Under the pieces are notes generated by a model. The model made no database searches. It worked only from the letters and a program-made list of their open reading frames with translations, and had not been told where the DNA came from. A DNA stretch of 64,000 bases from Solirubrobacter pauli (GTDB lineage: Bacteria > Actinomycetota > Thermoleophilia > Solirubrobacterales > Solirubrobacteraceae), in NCBI RefSeq assembly GCF_003633755.1, contig NZ_RBIL01000001.1:1535426-1599425 (forward strand). The letters run 5' to 3'. Below are positions 1 to 7,732 of this stretch, one piece after another. Within the stretch, counting starts at the first letter, position 1. Every line of letters begins with the position of its first letter. Made by a program: the position numbers and the translations under genes.

Positions 1-704
1 TGCCGATCCTCGCCCGCGCCGACGGCACCGCCGCGCCGGTCGGCGACGTCGGCACGCCGCTGGGCATCCTCGAGCGCCCGGAGCTGCCGGAGATCACCGC
101 GACCCTCGAGCCCGGCGACCTGCTCGTCTTCTACACCGACGGCGTGAGCGAGGCCGCCGCGCCGCGCCGGATCCTGACCGAGCACGACCTCGCCGCGCTC
201 GTGGCCGAGAAGGCGGCAGAAGGCCCGCGCGCGGTCGTCGAGCACCTCGAGCGCGTCGCGGTCGAGAACGCCGGCGGCCAGCCGCGCGACGACATCGCCT
301 GCCTGGCGCTGCGGATCGCGGCGCCGCTGCGCGTGTCCGAGCGGTTCCCCGCCGTGCCGCGCGCCGCGCACGACGTCGCCGACGCGCTCGCCCCGGTCGC
401 GGAGGAGCTGGGCGAGCGGCTCGCGCAGGACGTGCGCCTGCTCGCGACCGAGCTCGTCGCCAACGCCGTCCGGCACACGGGCGTCGAGGACGGGACGGTC
501 GCGATCGAGCTGCGGATCGCCCCGCGCACCGTGCACCTGAGCGTCTCCGACGACGGGCCCGGCTTCCCCCTGCCCGAACGCCCGATCGCCAACCCCGAGG
601 GCCCGGGCGGGTGGGGCCTGTACCTCGTCGACCAGTGCGCCGCCCGCTGGGGTGCCGAGCGCACCGACCGCCACCGCGTGTGGCTGGAGCTGGACCGTGG
701 CTGA
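1..704 (+). CDS. SpoIIE-type PP2C phosphatase fused to HATPase_c_2 anti-sigma kinase (5' truncated)
   Basis: The reading frame is already open at the window edge (first full codon at base 3), so the N-terminus is missing. The visible 233 residues begin in the C-terminal half of a SpoIIE/RsbU PP2C phosphatase domain, with the metal-binding motif GDLLVFYTDGVSEA near bases 115-156 and a later DDIACLAL. They continue into a GHKL ATPase of the RsbW/SpoIIAB type: N-box ELVANAVRH, G1 box SDDGPG and G2 box GGWGLYLVD. Such fusions both phosphorylate and dephosphorylate STAS anti-sigma antagonists, and a STAS gene follows with an 8-bp overlap, so a partner-switching module controlling a sigma factor is likely. 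Upstream sensor domains (GAF/PAS), if any, lie outside the window. Confidence 0.9.
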   Translation, partial: PILARADGTAAPVGDVGTPLGILERPELPEITATLEPGDLLVFYTDGVSEAAAPRRILTEHDLAALVAEKAAEGPRAVVEHLERVAVENAGGQPRDDIACLALRIAAPLRVSERFPAVPRAAHDVADALAPVAEELGERLAQDVRLLATELVANAVRHTGVEDGTVAIELRIAPRTVHLSVSDDGPGFPLPERPIANPEGPGGWGLYLVDQCAARWGAERTDRHRVWLELDRG

Positions 705-1035
705 GATCACCACCGAGCCGCTCGGCCCGGGAACGGCCGTCGTCGCCGTGACCGGCGAGATCACGTTCTCGAACGTCGCGGCGCTGGACCGCCAGCTCGC
801 GCTCGCGCTGGCCGAGGCCACCCACCTCGTCGTCGACCTCACGGCCGTGGCCTTCATCGACTCGTCGGGGCTGTCCACGCTGCTCACGGCGAGCGCCCGC
901 GCGCGTGAGGACGGCGGCACCGTCGCCCTCGTGCTCACGCAGGACGAGCCGCCGTCGATCTTCCGCTTCCGCGGCGTGGACCGCCTGCTCGCGCTCTACC
1001 CGAGCCGCGAGGCGGCGCTGGCCGCCGTGTCCTGA
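697..1035 (+). CDS. STAS-domain anti-anti-sigma factor
   Basis: A 112-residue protein starting at a GTG that overlaps the end of the phosphatase/kinase gene by 8 bp, implying translational coupling. It is a complete single STAS domain. The segment VDLTAVAFIDSSGLSTLL holds the DSSG motif whose serine is the usual phosphorylation site in SpoIIAA/RsbV proteins. The expected role is to bind the kinase half of the upstream fusion and release a sigma factor when dephosphorylated. An in-frame ATG at 652 lies inside the upstream gene and would add an unrelated arginine/tryptophan-rich N-terminus, so I prefer 697. Confidence 0.9.
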   Translation: MAEITTEPLGPGTAVVAVTGEITFSNVAALDRQLALALAEATHLVVDLTAVAFIDSSGLSTLLTASARAREDGGTVALVLTQDEPPSIFRFRGVDRLLALYPSREAALAAVS

Positions 1036-1105
1036 CGCGCCCCGCACGATTTCGGCCCTGCGGTCCACACACCGCACGTCCTCCGGTCGGCACGCTGTCG
1101 CGACC

Positions 1106-2377
1106 GTGCAGAACGGTCTGGTCCTCCCCGGCGGCGGGGCGCGCGGCGCGTACGAGGCCGGCGCCCTCTCGATCCTGCTCCCCGCGCTCGAGGCGCGCGG
1201 GGAGCGGGTCGACATCGTCTGCGGGACGAGCGTCGGCGGCATCAACGCGGCGGTCGTCGCGGCCGTGGCGGCGTTGCCCGCGCGTGAGCAGGCGCTGACG
1301 TTCCTGGAGCGCTGGCGCTCCGTCCGCAAGGGGTCGGTGATCCGGCCGGTGATCGGCGTCGGCACCGGGATCGGGCTCGCGCGCCTCGCGGGCGAGCTGC
1401 TCGAGCTGCCGGGGCTGCGGGCGGCCTCGCTGCTGGACCCGTCGCCGCTCGCGCACAGCCTCAGCCGCTGGATCGACTGGGACGCGCTGCACGCCAACGT
1501 CGCGGGGCGCGCGATCGACGCGGTCTGCGTCGTGGCCACGTCGGTCGAGCGCGGCGTGCCGGTGGGGTTCGTCGAGAGCGCGGCCCGGCCACCCCGCGGC
1601 GATCACGAGATCGAGTACGTGCACACGCGGCTCGACGGCCGCCATGTCCGGGCCAGCGCCGCGATCCCGTTGCTGTTCCCGCCGGTCGAGGTGACCGCGC
1701 CGCTCGGCGCCGCGGGGCACTACGTCGACGGCGCCACCCGCTTGAACGCGCCGATCTCCCCCGCTCTGGCGCTCGGCGCCGAACGGGTCATCGTGGTCGG
1801 CTACGAGCCGTTCGCCGTCGCGCACCCACCCGGGCGCGCCGCCACGCCGCGGCTGGCCGACGTCGCCGCCAACGCGCTCGACGGGCTGCTGCTGGACCAG
1901 GTCGCCCATGACGTGCGCCGGATGCTCGCGGTCAACGCGTTCTTCGCCGAGCACGCGACGACGGGCACGTCGCGCGCGGCCCGCGCGTACCGCGAGGCGC
2001 AGGGCCGGCCGCCGTACCGGCGGGTCTCGTACGCCCTGGTGTCGCCGGAGCGGCGGGGCGAGATCGGCGCGCTGGCGGAGGCGACCTACCGCGAGCGCTA
2101 CGGCGGGCTGAAGGCGCTGCGCTCGCTCGACTTCGCGCTGCTGTCACGGCTGCTCGGCGGCGGGGCCGCGGCCGCGCGCGGAGAGCTGCTGTCGTTCATC
2201 TTCTTCGACGAGGTGTTCATCGAGCGGCTGCTCGAGCTCGGCCGCCGGGACGCGCGGCGCTGGCTGGACGCGCACCCGGGGTTCTGGTCGGCCGACGCCG
2301 GCGCGGTCGGGTTCGAGGCGCCGGCCGTCAGCCCCGACGCGATCGCGCTCGACGAGTTCCGCGCGCGCCGCCGTTAG
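1106..2377 (+). CDS. Patatin-like phospholipase
   Basis: About 423 residues if translation starts at the GTG at 1106, placing the oxyanion-hole motif GGGARG at residues 9-14 as is normal for patatins. The nucleophile elbow GTSVGG places the catalytic Ser at residue 42, and the dyad Asp lies in YVDGA at about residue 208. This is a bacterial patatin lipid acyl hydrolase (VipD/RssA-like superfamily). The C-terminal ~150 residues are a less conserved helical extension. The open frame extends upstream to 905, but that part is Arg/Ser-rich and overlaps the STAS gene. No clear Shine-Dalgarno precedes the GTG. The 3' end overlaps the convergent anti-sigma gene by 4 bp. The substrate is unknown. Confidence 0.88.
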   Translation: MQNGLVLPGGGARGAYEAGALSILLPALEARGERVDIVCGTSVGGINAAVVAAVAALPAREQALTFLERWRSVRKGSVIRPVIGVGTGIGLARLAGELLELPGLRAASLLDPSPLAHSLSRWIDWDALHANVAGRAIDAVCVVATSVERGVPVGFVESAARPPRGDHEIEYVHTRLDGRHVRASAAIPLLFPPVEVTAPLGAAGHYVDGATRLNAPISPALALGAERVIVVGYEPFAVAHPPGRAATPRLADVAANALDGLLLDQVAHDVRRMLAVNAFFAEHATTGTSRAARAYREAQGRPPYRRVSYALVSPERRGEIGALAEATYRERYGGLKALRSLDFALLSRLLGGGAAAARGELLSFIFFDEVFIERLLELGRRDARRWLDAHPGFWSADAGAVGFEAPAVSPDAIALDEFRARRR

Positions 2378-3036
2378 CTGGAGGTCGTCGGACCGCGCAG
2401 CACGGACACGCCGGAGTGCCCGGGGTCGCCGTCGCCGGCCTCGAGCGAGACGTCGAAGTACTGGAACGCGCCCGGGTCGACCGGGAGCGGCAGCCGCAAG
2501 GCGGCGGTGCCATCCTGGCCGACGCGGAACGAGCCGAGCCCGACGAGCTCCTTGTCGGCGCCGAGCAGCCACAGCTCGTAGAACTCGTCGCCGTCGGTCG
2601 GCTTGAGCCCGGTCAAGCGCACGGTGACGCGGTCGTCGCGCACACCGACCTTGCCCTTCGCGGCCACGTCGAGGTCGCCGACGGGTTGGAGCACGAGCCG
2701 GGTCGGCGGGTCCGGGTCACGGTCGACCAGCACGCCGAGGCCCGTGCCGACGGCGAGCAGCGCGAACGCGCACAGCCCCGCGACGACGGGGCGCAGCACG
2801 AGGCGACGCGACCGCCGCGACGCCGTCGGCTCGGGTTCCGGGAGACCCGGCAGCTGCAGGGGCGGCGGCGCGGCCGCGTCCCAGCCTTCCGCCGGGAGGC
2901 GCTCGAGCCGCGTGACCACCGGCCGCAGCGCGTCGACCTCGGCCCGCAGCCCGGCGTCCTCGGCCAGCGCCGCCTCGAACGCGGCGATCCGGTCGGGCTC
3001 CATCTCGCCCAGCAGGTAGTCGGTCGCGTCGTTCAC
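2374..3036 (-). CDS. RskA-like anti-sigma factor, single-pass membrane protein
   Basis: 220 residues from a GTG whose GTGA overlaps the stop of the sigma gene, so the two are co-translated. The N-terminal ~45 residues (DYLLGEMEPDR, then AFEAALAED) match the sigma-binding helices of RskA/anti-sigma-K proteins. A Pro-rich linker follows, then one transmembrane segment (VVAGLCAFALLAVGTGLGVL). The extracytoplasmic domain contains DEFYELWLLG and a terminal GDPGHSGVSVLRGP, features of the anti-sigma-K C-terminal domain. There is no zinc-binding HxxxCxxC motif, so sensing is probably by regulated proteolysis rather than redox. The open frame extends to 3219, but only antisense to the sigma gene. Confidence 0.87.
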   Translation of the reverse strand: MNDATDYLLGEMEPDRIAAFEAALAEDAGLRAEVDALRPVVTRLERLPAEGWDAAAPPPLQLPGLPEPEPTASRRSRRLVLRPVVAGLCAFALLAVGTGLGVLVDRDPDPPTRLVLQPVGDLDVAAKGKVGVRDDRVTVRLTGLKPTDGDEFYELWLLGADKELVGLGSFRVGQDGTAALRLPLPVDPGAFQYFDVSLEAGDGDPGHSGVSVLRGPTTSS

Positions 3037-3590
3037 GCGTCTGCCTCCAGCAGCTCGCGCATGCGCCCCAGGGCCCGGGTCATGCGGGTCTTCACCGTTC
3101 CGAGGGGCACGCCCGTCGCCTCCGCGATCTCCGACTGGCTCTGCTCGAGGTAGAAGCGCCGTCGCAGCAGGTCCGCCTCTTCCGGCGGGAGCTGGTCGAG
3201 CACGCCGACCAGCCGCCACTGCTCGAGCAGCTCGTCGATGCGCGCCGCTTCGGCGCCGTCCGCGAGCGCGACCGCCGACACGGGGTCACGCGGCTCGGGC
3301 ACGCGCCGGCGCAGATGGTCGACCGCACGGCTGCGCGCGATCGTGAGCAGCCACGCGAGCAGGTTGCCGCGCGCCGGGTCGTAGCGGTCGCCGCGCTGCC
3401 AGGCCTCCAGGAACACCTGCTGCTGGACGTCCTCGGCGGCCGCGCGGTCGCCCAGCAGGCGCAGGAGGAAGCCGAACGTGGTGCGGCCGTGCAGCGCGTA
3501 GAGCTCGCGGACCGCCGCGGGGTCACGGCGTGCCAGGCGCTTGATGAGGCGCCGCTCTGCCCGGTCTTCGAAGGCCACGTCGACCCGCAT
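3033..3590 (-). CDS. ECF RNA polymerase sigma factor (SigK-like)
   Basis: 185 residues from the ATG at 3590. Region 2 is clear (LYALHGRTTFGFLLRLLGD, then AEDVQQQVFLEAW and LLTIARSRAVDHLRR), and region 4 has ADLLRRRFYLEQSQSEIAEATGVPLGTVKTRMTRAL, shown here in two joined parts, forming the -35-binding helix-turn-helix. Size and domain order fit ECF sigma-70 proteins regulated by the RskA-type anti-sigma encoded immediately downstream. An alternative start at 3683 adds 31 residues that look unstructured. The gene is divergent from a secreted-protein gene at 3704, which makes that gene a candidate target; this is inference from position only. Confidence 0.9.
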   Translation of the reverse strand: MRVDVAFEDRAERRLIKRLARRDPAAVRELYALHGRTTFGFLLRLLGDRAAAEDVQQQVFLEAWQRGDRYDPARGNLLAWLLTIARSRAVDHLRRRVPEPRDPVSAVALADGAEAARIDELLEQWRLVGVLDQLPPEEADLLRRRFYLEQSQSEIAEATGVPLGTVKTRMTRALGRMRELLEADA

Positions 3591-3703
3591 CTTGCCATGC
3601 CCGTCTCTACGTGGCGCATCCGCACCCGGTTGTGCCAAATCCGATCTTGGCGCACCACGCGTATGGCCAGGCACAAACGTCATCCGACCCTTCGGAGGAG
3701 TCC

Positions 3704-4699
3704 TTGACCAGAAACCTCATCGCCGGGGCCGCGGCTGTCCTGCTGCTGGCCGCGGCGCCCGCTGCGCATGCTCAGACCCCGCTCGCGTCAGGCACCACGA
3801 CGCTGAAGCTGGACCGCGCCGTCGCCCGCACGCTGAGCGCGAACGGCGTCCGCGTCGCGCCGATCAAGCCCGCGCGCGGCAACGTGTCGTTCCCGGTCAC
3901 CGGCGGGTCGCTGGACGGTGCGCGCGGCACGATCGAGCACTCCGGCGGCCTGCGCTTCTCGGCCGGCGGCAAGTCGCTGAGCGCCCGCTCATTCACGATC
4001 AAGCTGGCGCGCAGGTCGACCCTCACCGCTCGTGTCGGCAGCACGCGCGTGACGCTGCTGACCGTTGACGCCAAGCGCGCCAAGATCACCCGCGCGGGCC
4101 TCGCCACGCGGATCTCGGGCGTGCGCGTCGCGCTCAGCGCCGCGGCCGCCAAGGCGCTCAACCGGACGTTCGGCGTGCACCTGTTCCGCGCCGGGCTGGA
4201 GCTGGGCAGCGTCAGCGTGCGCGTCGAGCCGGAGACGGTCTCGCTCGCGTCCGGCTCCACCTCGCTCACGCTCGACCCGGGCGCCGGCGCCGCGCTGCAG
4301 AGCCTCGGGATCGCCGCCGCCCCGATCGGCAGCGACGCGCTCGCGTTCCCGATCACGGGCGGGAGCGTCAACGCGAAGACGTACGCCGGCACGATCGAGC
4401 ACTCCGGCGGGATCGCGCTGACCAAGGGCGCCACGCGCGTCGAGCTGACGAGCTTCACCATCGGCATCGACGACACGCCGGAGCTGACCGCGCTCGTCGG
4501 CGGGCAGCGCGTGCCGATCCTGAGCGTCGACCTGTCGGCGCTGAAGGCGTCGGTCAAGGGCCGCACGATCACGCTCGACGGCGCCGCCCTGAAGCTCACC
4601 GCCGCGGCCGCCGGCGCCCTCAACCAGGCGTTCGGCACGACCGCGTTCACCGAAGGCCTGCTGCTCGGCACGGCCACCGTCAAAGCCACCGCGGAGTGA
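3704..4699 (+). CDS. Secreted protein with two copies of an HtaA-like beta domain
   Basis: The likely start is the TTG at 3704, because a strong GGAGGAG lies at 3694-3700 and the product then begins with a standard signal peptide (LTRNLIAGAAAVLLLAAAPA, cleavage near AHA-QT). The mature part holds two ~140-residue repeats. Each runs from a TTLKLDRAVARTL / TSLTLDPGAGAAL start through GTIEHSGG, a T/S-rich strand, LTALVGG or LTARVGS, to a final ALN(R/Q)(A/T)FG and LGSVSV/LGTATV. The repeat pattern resembles the HtaA-type domain of actinobacterial surface proteins, but that assignment is weak. A third copy is encoded by the next gene. The gene is divergent from an ECF sigma gene. Confidence 0.8.
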   Translation: MTRNLIAGAAAVLLLAAAPAAHAQTPLASGTTTLKLDRAVARTLSANGVRVAPIKPARGNVSFPVTGGSLDGARGTIEHSGGLRFSAGGKSLSARSFTIKLARRSTLTARVGSTRVTLLTVDAKRAKITRAGLATRISGVRVALSAAAAKALNRTFGVHLFRAGLELGSVSVRVEPETVSLASGSTSLTLDPGAGAALQSLGIAAAPIGSDALAFPITGGSVNAKTYAGTIEHSGGIALTKGATRVELTSFTIGIDDTPELTALVGGQRVPILSVDLSALKASVKGRTITLDGAALKLTAAAAGALNQAFGTTAFTEGLLLGTATVKATAE

Positions 4700-4704
4700 T
4701 GATC

Positions 4705-5241
4705 ATGCGCAAGCTCTTCTCCACCGTCGCCGCCTTCCTGCTGCTCGCGCCCGCCGCCGCCCAGGCGCGGACCTACGGCGAGACGACGCTCAAGCTCGAC
4801 CCCGGCGCCGTCGCCGCGCTCACCGGCCTCGGCGTCGCGCCCGCCCCGATCGCGCCGGCCGCCGCCACGCCCACCGGCGAGCTGGCCTTCCCGATCACCA
4901 ACAAGCCGTTCGGCGCGCTGCTGTCGGGCACGATCCGTCACAGCGGCGGGATCTCGCTGACGGCGGGCGCCACCACCGTCAAGCTCGAGACGTTCTACAT
5001 CGATCCGCTCCGGCGCCAGCTCACCGCGCTCGTCGGCGGCACGCGCGTGCCGATCCTGAACCTGGACTTCGGCAGCGCACGGGTGGGCCTCAGCAAGGGC
5101 ACGCTCAAGCTCGGCCCGGTGGGCGGCACGCTCACGCCGGTCGCGGCCGGTGCGCTCGACGGCGCGTTCGGGCTCGCGCCCGGCACGATCCCGCCGGGTC
5201 TGAAGCTCGGCGACGCGACCGTCCGCTACCGCCTGTTCTGA
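4705..5241 (+). CDS. Secreted protein with one copy of the HtaA-like domain
   Basis: 178 residues. GTG (4696), ATG (4699) and ATG (4705) are all in frame. The last is best spaced (8 nt) from GGAG at 4693-4696 and directly begins the signal peptide MRKLFSTVAAFLLLAPAAA. The mature protein is a single copy of the domain found twice in the previous gene: TTLKLDPGAVAALTGLGV, then GTIRHSGG, LTALVGGTRVPIL and a terminal LKLGDATV. The two genes are adjacent and probably one transcript. An internal duplication followed by gene splitting, or the reverse, explains the arrangement. Function is unknown; an envelope or extracellular role follows from the signal peptide. Confidence 0.8.
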   Translation: MRKLFSTVAAFLLLAPAAAQARTYGETTLKLDPGAVAALTGLGVAPAPIAPAAATPTGELAFPITNKPFGALLSGTIRHSGGISLTAGATTVKLETFYIDPLRRQLTALVGGTRVPILNLDFGSARVGLSKGTLKLGPVGGTLTPVAAGALDGAFGLAPGTIPPGLKLGDATVRYRLF

Positions 5242-5302
5242 GGGGGGAGATCCGGCCGGGCGCGGCGCTTGCGTCCGGCCGGATCAGCTAACGTCTGGGC
5301 TG

Positions 5303-5485
5303 ATGCTGTTGCTTGCCGATGCGGCTCTGTCCGTCACTCTCGTCAGCCTCGCGATCTGGGTCGTGCTGTTCCCGGTCCTGGTCCAGGGCGCCATTGCCTA
5401 CGCGATCGTCCTCGCGCGCGGTGAGAAGCGCGAGAACGACGAGTACAAGGCCGCCCACGGCTACGGGCCGGCTGACCACAGTTAA
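5303..5485 (+). CDS. Small single-pass membrane protein
   Basis: 60 residues with one hydrophobic helix (about residues 8-38, LSVTLVSLAIWVVLFPVLVQ and onwards) followed by a charged tail rich in Lys/Glu. There is no recognisable family and no strong ribosome-binding site. Support comes from its compact membrane-protein composition and its fit in a gap between two plus-strand genes. A competing minus-strand frame (5288-5479) has worse composition. Treat as a plausible hypothetical. Confidence 0.5.
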   Translation: MLLLADAALSVTLVSLAIWVVLFPVLVQGAIAYAIVLARGEKRENDEYKAAHGYGPADHS

Positions 5486-5545
5486 GGGTGAGGATCAGGG
5501 TGCTCCCTCATGTGGGAGCACCGGGCCGCGACGAGGATCGCGGTC

Positions 5546-6139
5546 ATGCCCTCCCCAGACCTCCTCGCCTTCTTCGCCGCCACCACCCTGGCGCTGCTGC
5601 TGATCCCGGGCCCGTCCGTGCTGTTCATCGTCGCGCGGACGCTCGAGCACGGGCGCCGCGGCGGGCTGACGTCGATGCTCGGCGTCGAGAGCGGCGCGCT
5701 GCTGCACGTGCTGGCGGCGACCGCCGGCCTCGGCGCGCTCGTGGCGGCCTCGCCGAGCGCGCTGCTCGTGCTCAAGCTCGCGGGCGCCGCCTACCTGGTG
5801 TGGCTGGGCGTGCGCGCGCTGCGCGGCCGGACCGACCTCTCGGCGGCCCCGGGCGGTGACGGCAGGCTCTACCGCCAGGGCCTGCTCGTGGACGCGCTGA
5901 ACCCGAAGACCGCGATGTTCTTCGTCGCGTTCCTCCCCCAGTTCGTCGACCCGGCGGGCAACGTCCCGTTGCAGACGCTGATCTTCGGCCTCGTGTTCGT
6001 CGCGCTGGCCACGCTCACCGACACCACCTACGCGCTGCTGGCGGGCGCGGTCGCCGAGCGCGTGCGGCGCCGCACGAAGCACCTGTCGCGCGCGGCGGGC
6101 GCGGCCTACCTGGGCCTCGCCGGGTCGCTGGCGATCTAG
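5546..6139 (+). CDS. LysE/RhtB-family amino-acid exporter
   Basis: 197 residues from the ATG at 5546, with GAGG 9 nt upstream. The start at 5510 would add 12 polar residues before the first membrane helix. The protein has the LysE/RhtB signature: LLLIPGPSVLFIVARTL (the conserved PGP segment in helix 1), GARRG-like GRRGGLTSMLGVESGALLH, LVWLGVRALRG, and GLLVDALNPKTAMFFVAFLPQF, the family's NPK motif. Five to six membrane helices are visible. The family exports amino acids or homoserine lactones from the cytoplasm; the substrate here cannot be told. The gene ends before a palindromic sequence at 6152-6170. Confidence 0.9.
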   Translation: MPSPDLLAFFAATTLALLLIPGPSVLFIVARTLEHGRRGGLTSMLGVESGALLHVLAATAGLGALVAASPSALLVLKLAGAAYLVWLGVRALRGRTDLSAAPGGDGRLYRQGLLVDALNPKTAMFFVAFLPQFVDPAGNVPLQTLIFGLVFVALATLTDTTYALLAGAVAERVRRRTKHLSRAAGAAYLGLAGSLAI

Positions 6140-6151
6140 TTGCGCGAGGAA

Positions 6152-6170
6152 TAAACGTCCAGGACGTTTA
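6152..6170. repeat. Perfect 19-bp palindrome between convergent genes
   Basis: TAAACGTCC-A-GGACGTTTA is a perfect inverted repeat with a single central base. It lies between the LysE stop (6139) and the stop of the convergent minus-strand gene (6188). It is AT-richer than its surroundings. It could be part of a bidirectional terminator or a protein-binding site; no T-tract is obvious. Confidence 0.6.
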
Positions 6171-6197
6171 ACTCTCCTCGAGGACGTTCAACTCTCC
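6161..6197. repeat. Two 17-bp direct repeats, 20-bp period, one covering a stop codon
   Basis: AGGACGTT(T/C)AACTCTCC occurs at 6161-6177 and 6181-6197, differing at one base. The second copy contains the stop codon of the minus-strand gene (6188-6190), and the first shares its left half with the palindrome at 6152-6170. This looks like a recent local duplication of the gene's 3' end. Confidence 0.6.
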
Positions 6198-7138
6198 ACG
6201 ATCGAGAAGCGCTCGGCCACGACGAACGTGTCGCCCAGCTCGAGCAGCGCCAGGCCGGCGCGGCCCGGGCCGGTGACGGTGAGGTTCGTGGCCACGCCGT
6301 GGTGATCGGCGACGTGGGCGTAGCGGCGCAGCAGCGTGACGGGGCCGCTCGCGAGGCGCCCGTAGCCGACCGCGAGCCGCGCCGCGAGGCCCTCTTCGAA
6401 CGCGATGTGCCGCCCGGCCGCCTCGGCGTGCGCGGCGCGCAGGGCGGCTTCGAGCCGCTCGGGCTCCGCGGGCGCGCCCTTGAAGGAGAGCCCGCCGCGC
6501 TCGTCCGCGAACGCCAGCAGGCCCGGATGCTCGGCGTGCAGGAGCGCGGTGGAGAACGGGTCGCTCGTCGCCTGCCAGCGGACGGCGCCGTCGCAGCGCA
6601 CGGTCCGATACCACGCGCGGTCCCGCCACGCGCTCAGGCGCACGTAGAGCTGGAGCGCGTCGCCGCGCACGCGCGTGCCGACGATCGAGCCGAGCGCCTG
6701 CACGCCCTCGTCGTGCAGCAGCGCGGGGATGTCGCCGAGGTCGCTGACGGCGCCCGGCGGGCGCTTGAGCTCCGCCGTCGGTGCCGTGGCCGGTCCGGGC
6801 CACAGCTGGAAGCGGTACTCGCCGCGGGCCGCCGACCAGCGGGCCCGGTAGTCGCCGTTCGCGATCCCGATCCGCGCCGCGCCGACCGTACCCGACGCGA
6901 ACGCGATCGCCTCCGACTCCACCCGCAGCGAGAACTCGACCACGTGCTCCCAGCGCGCGAGGTCGGGCGCCGGCTTGGCGCCGTAGCCCTCGATCCGGAC
7001 CGGGACGCCGAACTCCCCCACGCGCGGCATCCGCAGGTCCACGCGCGCCGGCGTGTCACTCCAGTGCGCCGCGCCGTCGTGGACGTAGAGGTGCCCGAAG
7101 TCGTACGCGATCTCGATCTCGGTCGTCCACGCCGGCAT
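6188..7138 (-). CDS. Hypothetical protein, 316 aa
   Basis: A soluble protein of 316 residues with no signal peptide or membrane segment. It is rich in Trp/Tyr and beta-prone stretches (for example YDFGHLYVHDGAAHWSDTP, WKxx-like YRFQLWPGP, LYVRLSAWRDRAWYRTVRCD), suggesting a beta-rich fold. I recognise no family. It is the last gene of a minus-strand run, 21 bp after the preceding stop, so probably co-transcribed with 7160-7732. The 3' end carries a tandemly duplicated segment. Confidence 0.75.
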   Translation of the reverse strand: MPAWTTEIEIAYDFGHLYVHDGAAHWSDTPARVDLRMPRVGEFGVPVRIEGYGAKPAPDLARWEHVVEFSLRVESEAIAFASGTVGAARIGIANGDYRARWSAARGEYRFQLWPGPATAPTAELKRPPGAVSDLGDIPALLHDEGVQALGSIVGTRVRGDALQLYVRLSAWRDRAWYRTVRCDGAVRWQATSDPFSTALLHAEHPGLLAFADERGGLSFKGAPAEPERLEAALRAAHAEAAGRHIAFEEGLAARLAVGYGRLASGPVTLLRRYAHVADHHGVATNLTVTGPGRAGLALLELGDTFVVAERFSIVES

Positions 7139-7159
7139 GCGGCGCGAAAGGTAGTCCGG

Positions 7160-7732
7160 TCAGAGTTGCTGGAGAAGCTGCGCGAACTCGCCGGTCTGCG
7201 GCAGCACGATCTGCGTCTCGGTCTCCTCCAGCTCGATCAGCTGGAGCTGCCCGCCGCGCAGCAGGTACAGGTTCGGGCTGATCGTGCCCTGCTCGCCGGC
7301 GGCGCCGAAGCGGCGCGCGAGCTGCAGCATCGGCGTCAGCACCGCCAGCGCACCGCGGTCGCGGATCGGGTGCGCGAGCACCACCTGGCGGGTGGGGACC
7401 GCGACGAGCGTGCCGTGCTCGGGCTCGGGCGGGTCGAACTCGTTCGCCCACAGGGCGTGCGTGGCGGTGAAGTACGACTCGCCGCTGAGCATCAGCAGCT
7501 CCGTGCCCGCCACGTCGTGGCGTGTGAGCTCGAGCCCCGGCTCGGCGCGCGTGTTGATCAGCCCGGCCAGGAAGCGCTCCTCGTCGTCCTCGCTCGGCGC
7601 GACCATCTCGATCCGGTCCGGGAAGTCCTCGGCGAGGACGAGCACGAGGTCCTCGGCGGCGCGCCGCGCGACCACGCGCTCGCCGTCGACCAGCGACCGC
7701 GGGACCAGGCGCACCTTCAGGTTCTCCGTCAC
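7160..7732 (-). CDS. Hypothetical soluble protein, 190 aa
   Basis: 190 residues from a GTG at 7732, in a GTGA overlap with the upstream gene's stop. The open frame continues upstream to 8824, but that portion is the shadow of the next gene. The N-terminus VTENLKVRLVPRSLVDGE is followed by alternating acidic and hydrophobic segments and a C-terminal LIELEETETQIVLPQTGEFAQ. No signal peptide, membrane helix or known motif. Translational coupling suggests it acts with the 400-aa protein encoded just upstream. Confidence 0.78.
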   Translation of the reverse strand: MTENLKVRLVPRSLVDGERVVARRAAEDLVLVLAEDFPDRIEMVAPSEDDEERFLAGLINTRAEPGLELTRHDVAGTELLMLSGESYFTATHALWANEFDPPEPEHGTLVAVPTRQVVLAHPIRDRGALAVLTPMLQLARRFGAAGEQGTISPNLYLLRGGQLQLIELEETETQIVLPQTGEFAQLLQQL

